DNA of 64,000 nt from Paraburkholderia bryophila (GCF_013409255.1 NZ_JACCAS010000001.1:4402001-4466000); one strand, 5' to 3'; numbered from the stretch's first letter, positions 8,062-17,035 are shown. A program made the numbers and translations. The notes: generated by a model from the sequence alone, not told the origin.

Positions 8062-11000
8062 CTACCCATCCAACCGATCCACCAACGCAAACGGAATACT
8101 CTCCGCAAACAACTCCCGATCCCCCGTCGCACTCGTCTGCGTATTCAACTGCAACGCGAAGTTAAACCCAGGACTCCGCGTGCTAGTAGTGCGTTCCTTA
8201 ACCTTCAACTCAATCGGCATCCACGAAGCCGGATCGTTCAGAATCCCATCCACCTTCGCATCGATCTGCTGATGTCCCGCCGCCGTCTCCGCCGGCGGCA
8301 ACTGCTTCGACATCGCCGCCAGCAAATCGAGTTGTTTGGCCGCGCCTCGCTTAAGCCGGTACCGATGAAAGTAAGTCTGATTCGGGCGCCGGTTCGCCTT
8401 CACATCACCGAGATGCCGATCAAGCCGTTCCTCTGCAACCGCACGCGCGGGTGGTTGCTGTGGCGCCGGTCGACCATTCAGCTGCGCGTCCTGACGCTCA
8501 GCATCCTGTTCAGCAAGCGCCTGCTCGGCAAACAGATCGACCCACTGATCGCGGCTTGCATCGAGCGCGCGCGTGTAGGTCTCGGCGCTGGAATACTCCG
8601 TGTCGAACAGACACGCGCGATGCATCAGCGCGCCGTTCTCGCGCACGAGTTGCACTTTGGCGAGATGACTGTCGTCGGCGAAGGTCATGCTCGCTGACGG
8701 CGCGTCGAGCGAAACGAGGCCCACGCCCACACTCGAGTCATGCGCTCCGACTGACTTCGTCGCGCTAAGCGTGCCGCTCAACCGTCCGATCAGACGCGAA
8801 CCGGCACCCACCCGATGCTGCTCGACTTGCACGCGACCGCTTTGCTCGTTGGAATCGAGCGTCTGTTTCGCGGTCTTCTCATAGCCGATCCCGACCGCTG
8901 CGCCCGCGCGAAACGGCGAGCCGACCTTGGGCACGCTCACCGACACACCGACATCGGCAGACGCACCGCGCTTGACCGTCCGCGCCACCGTATCGGTCCA
9001 ACTGACGGACACATCGGGATCGTCGAAATAGTGCTCGGCGAGCCGGTTCCAGGTGCCACGCGCGCCGCCCGAATTCGCGCCGTGCGCCTGGGTCGTCTCG
9101 TCGAAAACATGATCGATGATGCCTTCGAGTTTCTCGCGCATCGCACCGTCGTCGTAGCCCGTGCCGTTCTGATTGACGCGCCGTGCCACGCGCAGCGACA
9201 CGCCGCTCGGCTCGGACAACTCCTGCGAATGCAGCACGGCCTGGGTGGTCAGTCCCGCGCGCATCTGGGTCAGGCCGACGTCGACGTCATAGCCGACCAG
9301 CACGCCGACGCCCGCATGCCGCAGCTGCGTTTTGGCGGTGCCGACGAACATCTCGACGCCATGCGTGCCGCGGCTCAATTCGACCACGGCTTCACGCGTT
9401 TTCGACGCGCGCAGATCGAGGCGCGGCGCAATCGGCACGGCACCCGCGTGCAAGACCTTGCTGAGATTCGCTGACAACCCACGCGTGCTGACGCCGATGC
9501 GGCTACCGTCGGTCAGACGCAGCCGCGAACTCGATTGCAGATCGTGCGCGACGTCCTTGAGCGTTTGCCGGACCGCGCCGGCGCTCTCCGCATCGGCGGC
9601 CGGAGTGGGCGGCCGCGCCCGATCCTTCAGGGACGACACCTGGGTCCAGAACGGCGAATCCGCAGGGACCTTGGCGACCTTGCCCCATGACGCGAGCCGT
9701 TCCAGATTGAACGGCTGTTTCGCGATCGATTTGAACGGCTTGCTGCGCGCGAGCGTGTGCGGGTCGGTGTTGGCCCAACGCGCGGTCTCGGCGCGCAGGC
9801 GGTCGAGCGTGGCGGGCGATCCGACATCGCGCGGCTGCAGTTCCGCGCACAACTGCTGCGCGCGTTCGGTGACCTGATGCAACTGGCCGGCGTCGAGCTG
9901 GCCGTTTGGAAAACCGCCTGCTTCGAGCCAGACATGCAGCGCGGCGAGCTCGGCGATCGACTGCTCCGGACGCGCGTGCGACAACGCCGCCGCGGCGCGC
10001 ATTTCCGGGCGCTCGCACAACGGCGTCAACGCCTGGCGCATGCCGTCTTCGAGTTTGGCCTGTTCGGCACCGACGGTCTTGCGCGGCACGCCTTGCGTGC
10101 CGAAGCGCAGCGCCGACAGCGGCGAACTGCGCTTGCCGACGAGCCGCGGAAAGAAACTCTTCCAGCGGTTTTCGCCGACCCGGTCGATGGTCTTCGCCGA
10201 GAACTTGTTCAGACGCTCGCGTGCCTGCGACAAATCGCTGCCGCGTCCGTCGTCGCGGAAGTTCTGACGCCACGCGAAGAACGCGCCTTTCTGATCGGCG
10301 TTCAACGCGCCGCGCCCTTGCGTGGTCAGTGTCGCTGCCGCGTCGTAGGCTTGCCAGGCGAGCCGTGTGTCGCCCAACGGCGTACCTGTTGCCGGTGCGG
10401 CGCGTGCGGCGACCGCCGCGGGCGCTGGATCCTGCGCGGGGCCCGCGCCGTGAAGTGGGGGATCGAGCGCGTCGGCGGCTTGCAGCATCATGCGTTGCGC
10501 GAGCTGGGTCGACGCGCTGCCGGGCGGCGGCTGGCCGCCGTGACGTAACTGGTTGAGCGCTTCGAAACCGGCATCGGTGCGCGCCAGCGTGCGCGCGACC
10601 TGCCATGCGCCGGCTTCGGCCGGCGTGCTCGAGCGGGCGGTTTGCATCCGCGCGAAGTCGAGGTGTTCGAGCGCGTCGAGCACGTCGTTGGCGCTGCGCG
10701 CGTCGCCGATCGTCGCGCCGTGCAAGGCCTGGGCGACGAGCGCGCCGCGGCTCGCCGGCAACGCGGCATCGGGGCCGCCTAATGCGCTTAGACGATGTGA
10801 CAGCGTGGCCTGCGCGAGCAGATCGTTCGCAGGCGCGGGGAGTTGATGGCCGACGTACGCGCGCAATGCGGCTTCGCTGGCCATGGCGTCGAGCGGGATC
10901 GTCGATGCGGGTTGCGCGTGGGCGGCGGCAGGCGCGGCGTTGTGCGCGGCCGCCGCGATAGACGGACCCGAAGCAGCCGACGCCGAAGAAGCCGAAGAAG

Positions 11001-11451
11001 CAGAAGAAGCCGAAGAACCCGACGCAGAAGAACCCGAACCACCCGAAGCTCTCGCCGTCTTCCCAAGCGCCTGCCGGCTCTGCCGTTCGCTCTTAGCCAG
11101 CGGCGTGGCTGCCGCGCTCGACCCCGCCACCGGCTTAGCCGGATACCGCTCGCCGTTAGCCGTGAAATCCGCCGGCGCGAACGGCTTGCCGTGCCGGCTC
11201 GCTTGCGACAGGGCGGTGCTGACATCGAATTTGCTCGCCCGTAACCGCGCACCGGTTCGCGATAGCGTATTACCGAGCCGGCCCAGCAGCGTATCGTCGA
11301 CCAGCGGCCCCGCTTGCGGCGCGCCGGCAGGCATCGCGGCAGGTGCTTCGCCGGGCCGATGAACCGGCGCTGCGGTCGCTTCGGTCGCTTCGGCTGCTTC
11401 GGTTTCCGGCGTGCGGGGCACGCGCGGCGGTACGGCATGGATGTCGGACAT
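8062..11451 (-). CDS. 1129-residue putative type III effector
   Basis: A large leftward protein with no signal peptide and no family I can name with certainty. The N-terminal ~170 residues are Pro/Ala/Thr/Ser-rich, as in type III secretion signals, with a (Ser-Ser-Ala)n tract at 136-162 encoded by 9-bp repeats. The middle is helical and polar. The region at about 630-960 has many alternating Val/Gly segments (for example GVGVLVGYDVDVGLTQMRAG and ADVGVSVSVPKVGSPFRAG) that look like amphipathic beta-strands; this recalls AvrE/DspE-type C-terminal barrels, but the protein is much shorter and the link is speculative. A perfect PIP box lies 71 bases upstream of the start. Host-cell function unknown. 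Confidence 0.75.
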   Translation of the reverse strand: MSDIHAVPPRVPRTPETEAAEATEATAAPVHRPGEAPAAMPAGAPQAGPLVDDTLLGRLGNTLSRTGARLRASKFDVSTALSQASRHGKPFAPADFTANGERYPAKPVAGSSAAATPLAKSERQSRQALGKTARASGGSGSSASGSSASSASSASSASAASGPSIAAAAHNAAPAAAHAQPASTIPLDAMASEAALRAYVGHQLPAPANDLLAQATLSHRLSALGGPDAALPASRGALVAQALHGATIGDARSANDVLDALEHLDFARMQTARSSTPAEAGAWQVARTLARTDAGFEALNQLRHGGQPPPGSASTQLAQRMMLQAADALDPPLHGAGPAQDPAPAAVAARAAPATGTPLGDTRLAWQAYDAAATLTTQGRGALNADQKGAFFAWRQNFRDDGRGSDLSQARERLNKFSAKTIDRVGENRWKSFFPRLVGKRSSPLSALRFGTQGVPRKTVGAEQAKLEDGMRQALTPLCERPEMRAAAALSHARPEQSIAELAALHVWLEAGGFPNGQLDAGQLHQVTERAQQLCAELQPRDVGSPATLDRLRAETARWANTDPHTLARSKPFKSIAKQPFNLERLASWGKVAKVPADSPFWTQVSSLKDRARPPTPAADAESAGAVRQTLKDVAHDLQSSSRLRLTDGSRIGVSTRGLSANLSKVLHAGAVPIAPRLDLRASKTREAVVELSRGTHGVEMFVGTAKTQLRHAGVGVLVGYDVDVGLTQMRAGLTTQAVLHSQELSEPSGVSLRVARRVNQNGTGYDDGAMREKLEGIIDHVFDETTQAHGANSGGARGTWNRLAEHYFDDPDVSVSWTDTVARTVKRGASADVGVSVSVPKVGSPFRAGAAVGIGYEKTAKQTLDSNEQSGRVQVEQHRVGAGSRLIGRLSGTLSATKSVGAHDSSVGVGLVSLDAPSASMTFADDSHLAKVQLVRENGALMHRACLFDTEYSSAETYTRALDASRDQWVDLFAEQALAEQDAERQDAQLNGRPAPQQPPARAVAEERLDRHLGDVKANRRPNQTYFHRYRLKRGAAKQLDLLAAMSKQLPPAETAAGHQQIDAKVDGILNDPASWMPIELKVKERTTSTRSPGFNFALQLNTQTSATGDRELFAESIPFALVDRLDG
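10982..11017 (-). repeat. 9-bp coding repeat (Ser-Ser-Ala)
   Basis: Four near-identical 9-bp units (GCCGAAGAA on the + strand) inside the effector gene, in frame, coding for the Ser-Ser-Ala run. Gain or loss of units keeps the frame. Confidence 0.8.
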
Positions 11452-11484
11452 GGCGAGTGGCGTTCAACGAGCGGCAGTTGAACC

Positions 11485-11546
11485 CACGGTAGGCAGCACG
11501 TATGACACCCCCAGGCAGCGTGCGAAGCAACGTCACCGCACGCGAA
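11485..11546 (-). promoter_or_regulatory. PIP/hrpII box and -10 of the 1129-residue effector gene
   Basis: On the minus strand TTCGC-N15-TTCGC (11522-11546; seen as GCGAA at 11522 and 11542 on the + strand), then a 30-base spacer and TACCGT (11486-11491), matching the YANNNT -10 of HrpX/HrpB promoters. The box overlaps the last codons of the upstream ATPase-regulator gene (stop at 11533). Confidence 0.85.
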
Positions 11547-14500
11547 GTAGCCCCACGCCGGCCGAAGCCTCCAGCGCTTCGAGATCGACGCTGATCCGCA
11601 ACGCGAGCCGCTGCGCGCCGTGCTGCCGCGCACGTTGCAGCGCGCGTTCGAGCAGCGGCCGCACGGTGCCCGAATCGTCGCCGCTACGCAAACGCACCAT
11701 CGCCTCCAGACGCAACAGCTCGGGCACATACCAAAGCTCGCCGGTTCGCTCGCTGCGTGTCACGGCGTCGCGCAACGTCGCGCCGAGCGTCGCCGCGAAT
11801 TCGGGCGCGCCATGCAGCGCGATACGCGGCAACAGCGTGGCGATGAACGCGATGTCGGGCACCTGCACGCGTTCGCGCGCAATGCGTTTCGCCGCGCCGC
11901 CGATCAACCTCAGCGCGGCTTCTTCGTCGCCGCGCCGGGCGTCGAGCCACAGCTGGAAATCGAGTCCGACGCGCAGCCAGCGTTTGACGCCCGCCGCACG
12001 CGCTCGCGTCACGAGTGCGGCGGCGCAGGACTCGGTCAGCGCGATGTCGTCGTCGAGCGCGGCGAGCGCGCAGGCGAGGCTGAGCGCGATGCAGCACGCG
12101 AGCGGTTCGCTCTCGTCGGCGGGGTCGCGGATCGTGACGCGCAGCGGGGCGGCCGTCTGCGGTTCGCCGACCAGCCACAGCGTGACGGCATGAATTGCCC
12201 GCGCCACCAGATGCAGCGACAGCCCATAACTGGTGGCGACCGCATTGGCCTCGCGGCTCATCTCTTCGTCGACGCCGTCGGCTTCGTCATTGAGGCCGAC
12301 CACCGGCGCGAGCAGGCGGAGCGCGGTGTCGAAGTCGCCGCCGTACGCCGTGACGATGCCCTCGATCCGCCGCGCGTTGATGCTCACCACCGGACTGTGT
12401 GCGATGGGCGCAATCTCGCTGAACTGGCCGGATAGCCACCGGCAATGCTTGATCTCGCCGACGTCGAGCGCGCACATCACGAGGCAGAACAGCGCGCGCA
12501 ACCGGTACGGCGTATCGGCGCAGATGTTGGCGAGGTCGTAGGTGCGCTGCCAGCTCTCGACGATCTCCGCCGACGCGCTGCGTTTGAGCGTCAGCGCTCG
12601 CGCGAGCACGGCGCGCAGCCGCATCTCGTCTCGGATGCGCCGCATCGACACGCTGTCCACCCGCGCCAGCACCGCACGCACCCAGCCGATGTATTCGTCG
12701 ACGAGCGCGAGCGCGGCCCAGATCGGTGCGGTGTTGTCGAGCAACTCGGTGCACAACTCCACCTTGTCGACGGAGACGGCCCACTCCAGCGCGGCGCGCA
12801 GCGCGTCGATATCGTAGCGGCTGTGCGCGGTGGCCATGGCGACGCCCGCGCCGAACCGGCGCGCCATGTCGCGAGCCACAAACTGCGCATGATGCAGGCC
12901 GGCCTCGGCGCTTTCGCGATTACGCTCCAGCGCGTCGAGCGCGAAACGGCGCACGGCGGGCGGCAGGCGCAGCCGCAACGTGCCGTCGCAATCGACCGCA
13001 TTCACGAGCCCCGCGTCCATCAACGTATGAAGCTGGTGTTCCAGTTGATGCCCTTCGGGCGGCTCGAAACCGTAATCGCTGCCGAACGCGCTGAGCATTT
13101 CGTAGGCGGCGTCGTGCGAAAACGCCGTGGCGAAAATGCCGAGCCGGCGCAGCATTGTGCGAGTCGGCGCTTCGAGCGCCGCGTAGGACAGATCGAGCAT
13201 GACGTGGACGATTGCCGCACGCGGCAGCACGATGCGGCGGCCGCCGCTGCGATGGGTCATGACCGTGTCGAGTTCGCGCGCGAACGCCACGATGGCATCT
13301 TCCGGCGGCATGCCGCTGCGCACCTGGCCGGCGATGGTCGCCGCCGCCAGTTCGAGCGCGAACGGCACGCCGTCGACGCGCCGGCAAATCAGCGCGGCGG
13401 CCGCGAACGTGGCCGGCGCGAGCTGGCTCACATCGGCCAGCGGCGCGTGCGACCCCGCCGCTTTCAGACAGTGCGCCAGCCGGGTGAAGAGGAGCCGCAA
13501 CGCGTCGTAGTCGAGCGTGGCGGGCGTCTCGTCGGTCTGTTCGGGCGGCACGCGCAACGCGGCCACCGGCACCGCTGCTTCGCCGCCGATGAAAAGCGGC
13601 GACTCGCACGTTGCAATCACGTGCAGGCCCGTGGTGTTCGTGACCAGCGTATCGATCAGGGCCGCCGCCGCTTCGCTCAGATGATCGCAGTGATCGACGA
13701 TCAGCAGCAGGCGCCGCTCGCCGATCTGCGCGGCCAGATTGGCCGAGGTGGTCAGGTCGCCGGCGGGCTCCAGGCCGAGCGCTGCACCGATCGCGTTGGC
13801 CACGCGGTCGGGTTGCGCGAGCGAAGCGAGTGCCGCGCAGAAATCGCCGTCGGGAAATTGCGGGCCGAGGTGGCTCGCGGCTTCGATAGCCAGACGCGTT
13901 TTACCGACGCCGGAGGCGCCCGTCAGCGTCACGATGCGGCGCGTGGGCACCAGCGCGAGCAGTTCCGATAGTTCGGCATGACGGCCGATGAACGGCGACG
14001 GATCGATGCTCTGCGAACGCAGCGAAGCGCTCGCGCTGGTTGGCATCAGCGCGGGGAAAGCTGGCGTGGACGGTGCGGCGGGAGCGGCGGGAGCGGCGGC
14101 CAGGCGCGACGCCCGCGGGGCGTCCCACGCCGCGGCGGGGGACGATGCGGAACGCGTGCCGGATGGTGTGCCGAGTTGCCCGCCGAGTTGCGTACCGAGT
14201 TGCGTACCGAGTGGTGCGCCCAATCGTGCACCGAATTGAGCACCATAGGCGAAGCCCGACGATACCCGCGACCCAGACGCGCCGAACGTCGCGCCATAGG
14301 TGGACGCTGAGCTCGACGCGAGCGTTGCCGCGGCCGACGGGCCTGCCGCCTCGCTCGCCGCAAACGAGTTGGCGAGCGACGCCGCAATGCTCCCCGCATT
14401 CGCGGCCGCGAGATCGAGTCCGGCGTCGGGCGTGTCGAGCACGCGGATTTCGCCCGCGAAGCGATAACCGCGACCGGCCACGGTGACGATCAGATCGCGG

Positions 14501-14760
14501 GCGTCGTCGAGGGCGCGGCGAATCGCGGAAATTTGCGCCTGCACGGTGTTCGCGTCGATCGTGCTGCCCGGCCAGACGAGTTCACGCAACTCGGCGGTCG
14601 ACACCACGCGGCCGCGGGCCTCGAGCAGGGCCGCCAGCATGGCGAACGGGCGCGTGCCGAGTTCGATGACGGCGCCGTCGGATATCAGCAGGCCCACGTC
14701 GCGTGCGAGCCAGAATCGCGAAAATGCGATGACCTGACCAGTGAGCCGCGGTAGCGACAT
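11533..14760 (-). CDS. Winged-helix / ATPase / TPR-like regulator
   Basis: A 1075-residue protein starting at the ATG at 14758-14760. Residues 10-106 form an OmpR-type winged-helix DNA-binding domain (REFs RVVSTAELRELVWPG, VAGRGYRFAGEI). Residues 110-250 are a low-complexity Ala/Ser/Gly linker with a G-x-x-L repeat (ARLGAPLGTQLGTQLGGQLG, 178-197). An NTPase follows with Walker A GASGVGKT (281-288) and Walker B LLLIVDHC (351-358). The last 500 residues are helical and TPR-like. This architecture (Trans_reg_C plus AAA/NB-ARC) is known from signal-transducing ATPase regulators; its target genes are unknown. Its 3' end carries the promoter of the downstream putative effector. Confidence 0.87.
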   Translation of the reverse strand: MSLPRLTGQVIAFSRFWLARDVGLLISDGAVIELGTRPFAMLAALLEARGRVVSTAELRELVWPGSTIDANTVQAQISAIRRALDDARDLIVTVAGRGYRFAGEIRVLDTPDAGLDLAAANAGSIAASLANSFAASEAAGPSAAATLASSSASTYGATFGASGSRVSSGFAYGAQFGARLGAPLGTQLGTQLGGQLGTPSGTRSASSPAAAWDAPRASRLAAAPAAPAAPSTPAFPALMPTSASASLRSQSIDPSPFIGRHAELSELLALVPTRRIVTLTGASGVGKTRLAIEAASHLGPQFPDGDFCAALASLAQPDRVANAIGAALGLEPAGDLTTSANLAAQIGERRLLLIVDHCDHLSEAAAALIDTLVTNTTGLHVIATCESPLFIGGEAAVPVAALRVPPEQTDETPATLDYDALRLLFTRLAHCLKAAGSHAPLADVSQLAPATFAAAALICRRVDGVPFALELAAATIAGQVRSGMPPEDAIVAFARELDTVMTHRSGGRRIVLPRAAIVHVMLDLSYAALEAPTRTMLRRLGIFATAFSHDAAYEMLSAFGSDYGFEPPEGHQLEHQLHTLMDAGLVNAVDCDGTLRLRLPPAVRRFALDALERNRESAEAGLHHAQFVARDMARRFGAGVAMATAHSRYDIDALRAALEWAVSVDKVELCTELLDNTAPIWAALALVDEYIGWVRAVLARVDSVSMRRIRDEMRLRAVLARALTLKRSASAEIVESWQRTYDLANICADTPYRLRALFCLVMCALDVGEIKHCRWLSGQFSEIAPIAHSPVVSINARRIEGIVTAYGGDFDTALRLLAPVVGLNDEADGVDEEMSREANAVATSYGLSLHLVARAIHAVTLWLVGEPQTAAPLRVTIRDPADESEPLACCIALSLACALAALDDDIALTESCAAALVTRARAAGVKRWLRVGLDFQLWLDARRGDEEAALRLIGGAAKRIARERVQVPDIAFIATLLPRIALHGAPEFAATLGATLRDAVTRSERTGELWYVPELLRLEAMVRLRSGDDSGTVRPLLERALQRARQHGAQRLALRISVDLEALEASAGVGLLRVR

Positions 14761-14946
14761 GATGGGTCTCCGGCGTAGTAGTGTTTCGGTCCACCGGCGA
14801 GGGGTACTCGCAAGGCATGCGTAACGAATTACCGCGATGCGGCCATTCGTCAGACCTTTGTATTATCGCCTGAGAAGTGAACAATTGCCTGTATTGCGAA
14901 CACTTCTTCGAATTCGCGGTGCGATCGTTCGACCGGTCCAACCGTG

Positions 14947-15570
14947 TCAGGCATCCTCGAGACTCCATTGCATGGTGTTGCGCAGCCACGCGGCGCCTTC
15001 GCTGGCCGGTTCCGGCGGCACGGGCGCGGGCCGCGTCAGCGCGAACAGATAACTGTCGGCTGCGGCAAGGCCGCGATTCGGGCGAGGTTCGTGGTTGGTC
15101 AGCAGCGCTTCCTTGACGAAGCCGAGCCGCTCCATCGAACTGTGCGCCGCGCCGTCCACGGCGCAGCACGCGAATACACGGTACACGCCGGGCTGTTCGA
15201 TCAGCCAGTCGATCAATTCCTGCAGCGCCAGCACGCCGGCCCGGCGTCGCCGCGCGCCGCCATGGCGGCTGATGATGACGCCGATTTCCACGCGCGGCAG
15301 CGTCGGTTTCAATTCGATCAGCGCGGTCAGCCGGCCGGTCTCCTTGCATTCGAGCGTGTAGCGAATCAGGCTGCCGTCGTCCCAGCCGCGCAGCGCCTCG
15401 GCGATGAAACCGTCCGTCTGGCTCACGCCGGTCTGGCGCAACACGGGCAGGTCGCGCATCGTGTCGGCGTCGCCGAGCATCTGGTCGAACAGGGCGGGGG
15501 CGTCGGCGGGGGTCAATGGGCGCAGCCGCAGAAGCGGCGTGTCGATACTGTCGAGCGGGGTGAGGCGCAT
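14947..15570 (-). CDS. GNAT-family N-acetyltransferase
   Basis: A 207-residue RimJ/RimL-like acetyltransferase: N-terminal LLRLRPLTPADAPALFDQML, central strand EIGVIISRHGGARRRRAGVL (acetyl-CoA loop region, residues about 98-117) and the C-terminal motif VDGAAHSSMERLGFVKEALL (about 146-165) typical of Acetyltransf_3. The CoA loop reads GGARRRRAG rather than the usual Q-x-x-G-x-G/A, which is common in this branch. It acts in the cytoplasm on an unknown amine. It stands alone, with 186 bases of non-coding DNA between it and the downstream regulator gene. Confidence 0.85.
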   Translation of the reverse strand: MRLTPLDSIDTPLLRLRPLTPADAPALFDQMLGDADTMRDLPVLRQTGVSQTDGFIAEALRGWDDGSLIRYTLECKETGRLTALIELKPTLPRVEIGVIISRHGGARRRRAGVLALQELIDWLIEQPGVYRVFACCAVDGAAHSSMERLGFVKEALLTNHEPRPNRGLAAADSYLFALTRPAPVPPEPASEGAAWLRNTMQWSLEDA

Positions 15571-15716
15571 GAGTCGGACTCCGATTGAGCGACGAGTCCC
15601 CGCAGTGTGCCGTTGGCGTGTGACTCGTACACGACCGGCCGCGAACCGGCGTCAAGAGGTGCGAACACGGGGAGGTGGCGAAGGCGTGGCGAGCTACGCG
15701 AGTGCGACGCGAAGAT

Positions 15717-15793
15717 TAGGCGAGCATTAAGTGAGCACTAGGCGAGCACTAGGCGAGCACTAGGCGAGCACCTGGCGAGCACCTGGCGAGTGC
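15717..15793. repeat. 11-bp tandem repeat, seven copies
   Basis: Seven head-to-tail 11-bp units (consensus TAGGCGAGCAC); units 3-5 (15739-15771) are identical and the outer ones diverge slightly. It lies in the 409-base gap between the GNAT gene and the pilin-like gene, 50 bases upstream of the PIP boxes. Confidence 0.92.
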
Positions 15794-15842
15794 CGACGGC
15801 GCGTGCCGAGTCGGCCCGGCGGTGGTCGATGCCGCATTGCGC

Positions 15843-15903
15843 TTCGCATCCGCGCACACGAGTTCGCATCGCGTCGGCAGACTTCGCACGCGGGTTGTAA
15901 GGT
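15843..15903 (+). promoter_or_regulatory. Triple half-site PIP/hrpII box and -10
   Basis: TTCGC occurs at 15843, 15863 and 15883, each separated by exactly 15 bases, making two overlapping perfect PIP boxes. TAAGGT (15898-15903, YANNNT) follows box 1 after 30 bases; nothing comparable follows box 2, so box 1 is the likely functional pair. It drives the pilin-like gene at 15980. Confidence 0.88.
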
Positions 15904-15979
15904 CGATCAGGACGCCCGTTCGATGCCGTTGTCCTGTGCCTCGCTCGTGCGGCGCACATTCACACCAGGAGCCCGCACC

Positions 15980-16450
15980 ATGCCGAATTCCCCCTCGATC
16001 GGACGTTCCAGCGGCGCGCTGCCGCTCGGCGAATCCCATACCTCTCCGGCGCCCGCAGCGGACAGCGGTCAGGCGGTCGGCGGCGCGCCGCACGCCGGTC
16101 CGCAAGTGGATGCCAAGCTGAACGCGCTGGCCGGCAACGGCGGCAATGCATCGACGGCGGCGGCGGGCAAGGGCACGCGCGCGTCGTTCGCGGCCAAGGT
16201 GTCTTCGGCCGCTACCTCCGCTGTAGCCGCAATGCCTCAGAAGCTCGCGGCCGGCATGCAGGGTCGCGCCGGCCGCATGGGCGCGTTTTCCCAAGGCATG
16301 GCCAATACGGCGAACGGCGCGACCGGGATGGCAGAAGCGGGCTTGAACGTGCTCGGCGGCGTGATGCAACTGGAGCAGGCGGCGGTCAACCAGATCGCGG
16401 AATTGATGAAGCAGGGCGCACGCAATATCGAGGAGGCGTCGAAGGGTTGA
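15980..16450 (+). CDS. Secreted pilin-like protein with extended N-terminus
   Basis: A 156-residue protein from the ATG at 15980 (GGAG at 15967-15970). Residues 1-45 are Ser/Pro/Gly-rich (MPNSPSIGRSSGALPLGESH), a typical type III secretion signal, followed by Ala/Gly-rich helices with two repeats of small residues. The last 28 residues (129-156) align without gaps to residues 27-54 of the 55-residue pilin encoded at 17256-17423: 12 identities plus conservative changes, both ending K-x-G-A-x-N-x-x-x-A-S-x-G. Two overlapping PIP boxes precede the gene. It is probably exported by this secretion system as an accessory or alternative filament subunit; the role is inferred. Confidence 0.75.
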   Translation: MPNSPSIGRSSGALPLGESHTSPAPAADSGQAVGGAPHAGPQVDAKLNALAGNGGNASTAAAGKGTRASFAAKVSSAATSAVAAMPQKLAAGMQGRAGRMGAFSQGMANTANGATGMAEAGLNVLGGVMQLEQAAVNQIAELMKQGARNIEEASKG

Positions 16451-16481
16451 CGTGCGTGTCGGGGTCCGCTGCGTGCGCCAC

Positions 16482-16600
16482 CAGGCACGCAGCCCGAACA
16501 TCAGGGCCGAGGCCCGAACACTGGGCCGCAGCAGGAACACTAAGGCCGCGGCGAGAACACTAAGCTCGCAGCTAAAACACTAAGCCCGCAGCCAGAAAAA
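16482..16600. repeat. 20-bp tandem repeat, six copies
   Basis: Six imperfect units of 20 bp (one of 19) with consensus TAAGGCCGCAGCCAGAACAC, filling the space between the convergent pilin-like gene and hpaB. The last unit runs into the 3' end of hpaB (stop at 16580-16582). Confidence 0.85.
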
Positions 16601-17035
16601 CTCTCCTGAAGCGATTCCCTCGAACATCTCGTCGCTCGATTCCACGATGTTTTGCCGCCAGTAGCGGCCGTGCTCCGCGTAGTGCGCGAGCAGATCGGCG
16701 AGCGCGTTGCCGTCGAGGTCGTCGGCGAACGGCAGCCGCAACACCAACACGACGCCGCCGGTGTCCGTGTCGAGCCCCAGTTGCGCCTGGTCCTGCGCAT
16801 AGATCAGCAGGTTGGCCTCGAGCATCAGACGGAACACGACGAGCGTGCGCCCGGCGGTGACCGTGCCGAAATGAAAGTTCGCATACATCGCGTCGAGGTC
16901 GCGCTCGAAGTAGTCGAGCCGCACATCGAAGCCTTCAACTTCGATTGAGCGTGAGCGCAGCACATGGTCCGCGTCGCCGAGACCGACGACCGCGCACAGA
17001 TCCGTGATCAGGCTGGTGTAACGCTCGCTACTCAT
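16580..17035 (-). CDS. hpaB: HpaB-type T3SS effector chaperone
   Basis: A 151-residue small acidic CesT-fold chaperone (MSSERYTSLITDLCAVVGLG, then the strand-rich core and VFRLMLEANLL, about residues 66-76). Length, acidity and its place at the end of the sctD-hrpD6-pilin row match HpaB, the general effector export-control chaperone of Xanthomonas and Ralstonia Hrp2 systems. It should bind effectors in the cytoplasm and dock them at the SctN ATPase. Downstream lies the 20-bp repeat array; upstream is a 220-base gap with an A-rich 8-bp repeat. Confidence 0.85.
   Translation of the reverse strand: MSSERYTSLITDLCAVVGLGDADHVLRSRSIEVEGFDVRLDYFERDLDAMYANFHFGTVTAGRTLVVFRLMLEANLLIYAQDQAQLGLDTDTGGVVLVLRLPFADDLDGNALADLLAHYAEHGRYWRQNIVESSDEMFEGIASGEFFWLRA

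Noticed and set aside
10788..11729. Long antisense frame overlapping the effector gene
   Set aside because: Arg/Ser-rich translation typical of GC-rich shadow frames; the gene at 8062-11451 has the coherent sequence and a promoter.
14896..14920. PIP-like pair GCGAA-N15-GCGGT upstream of the winged-helix ATPase gene
   Set aside because: The second half-site has two mismatches and I found no properly spaced -10, so control by HrpB is not supported.
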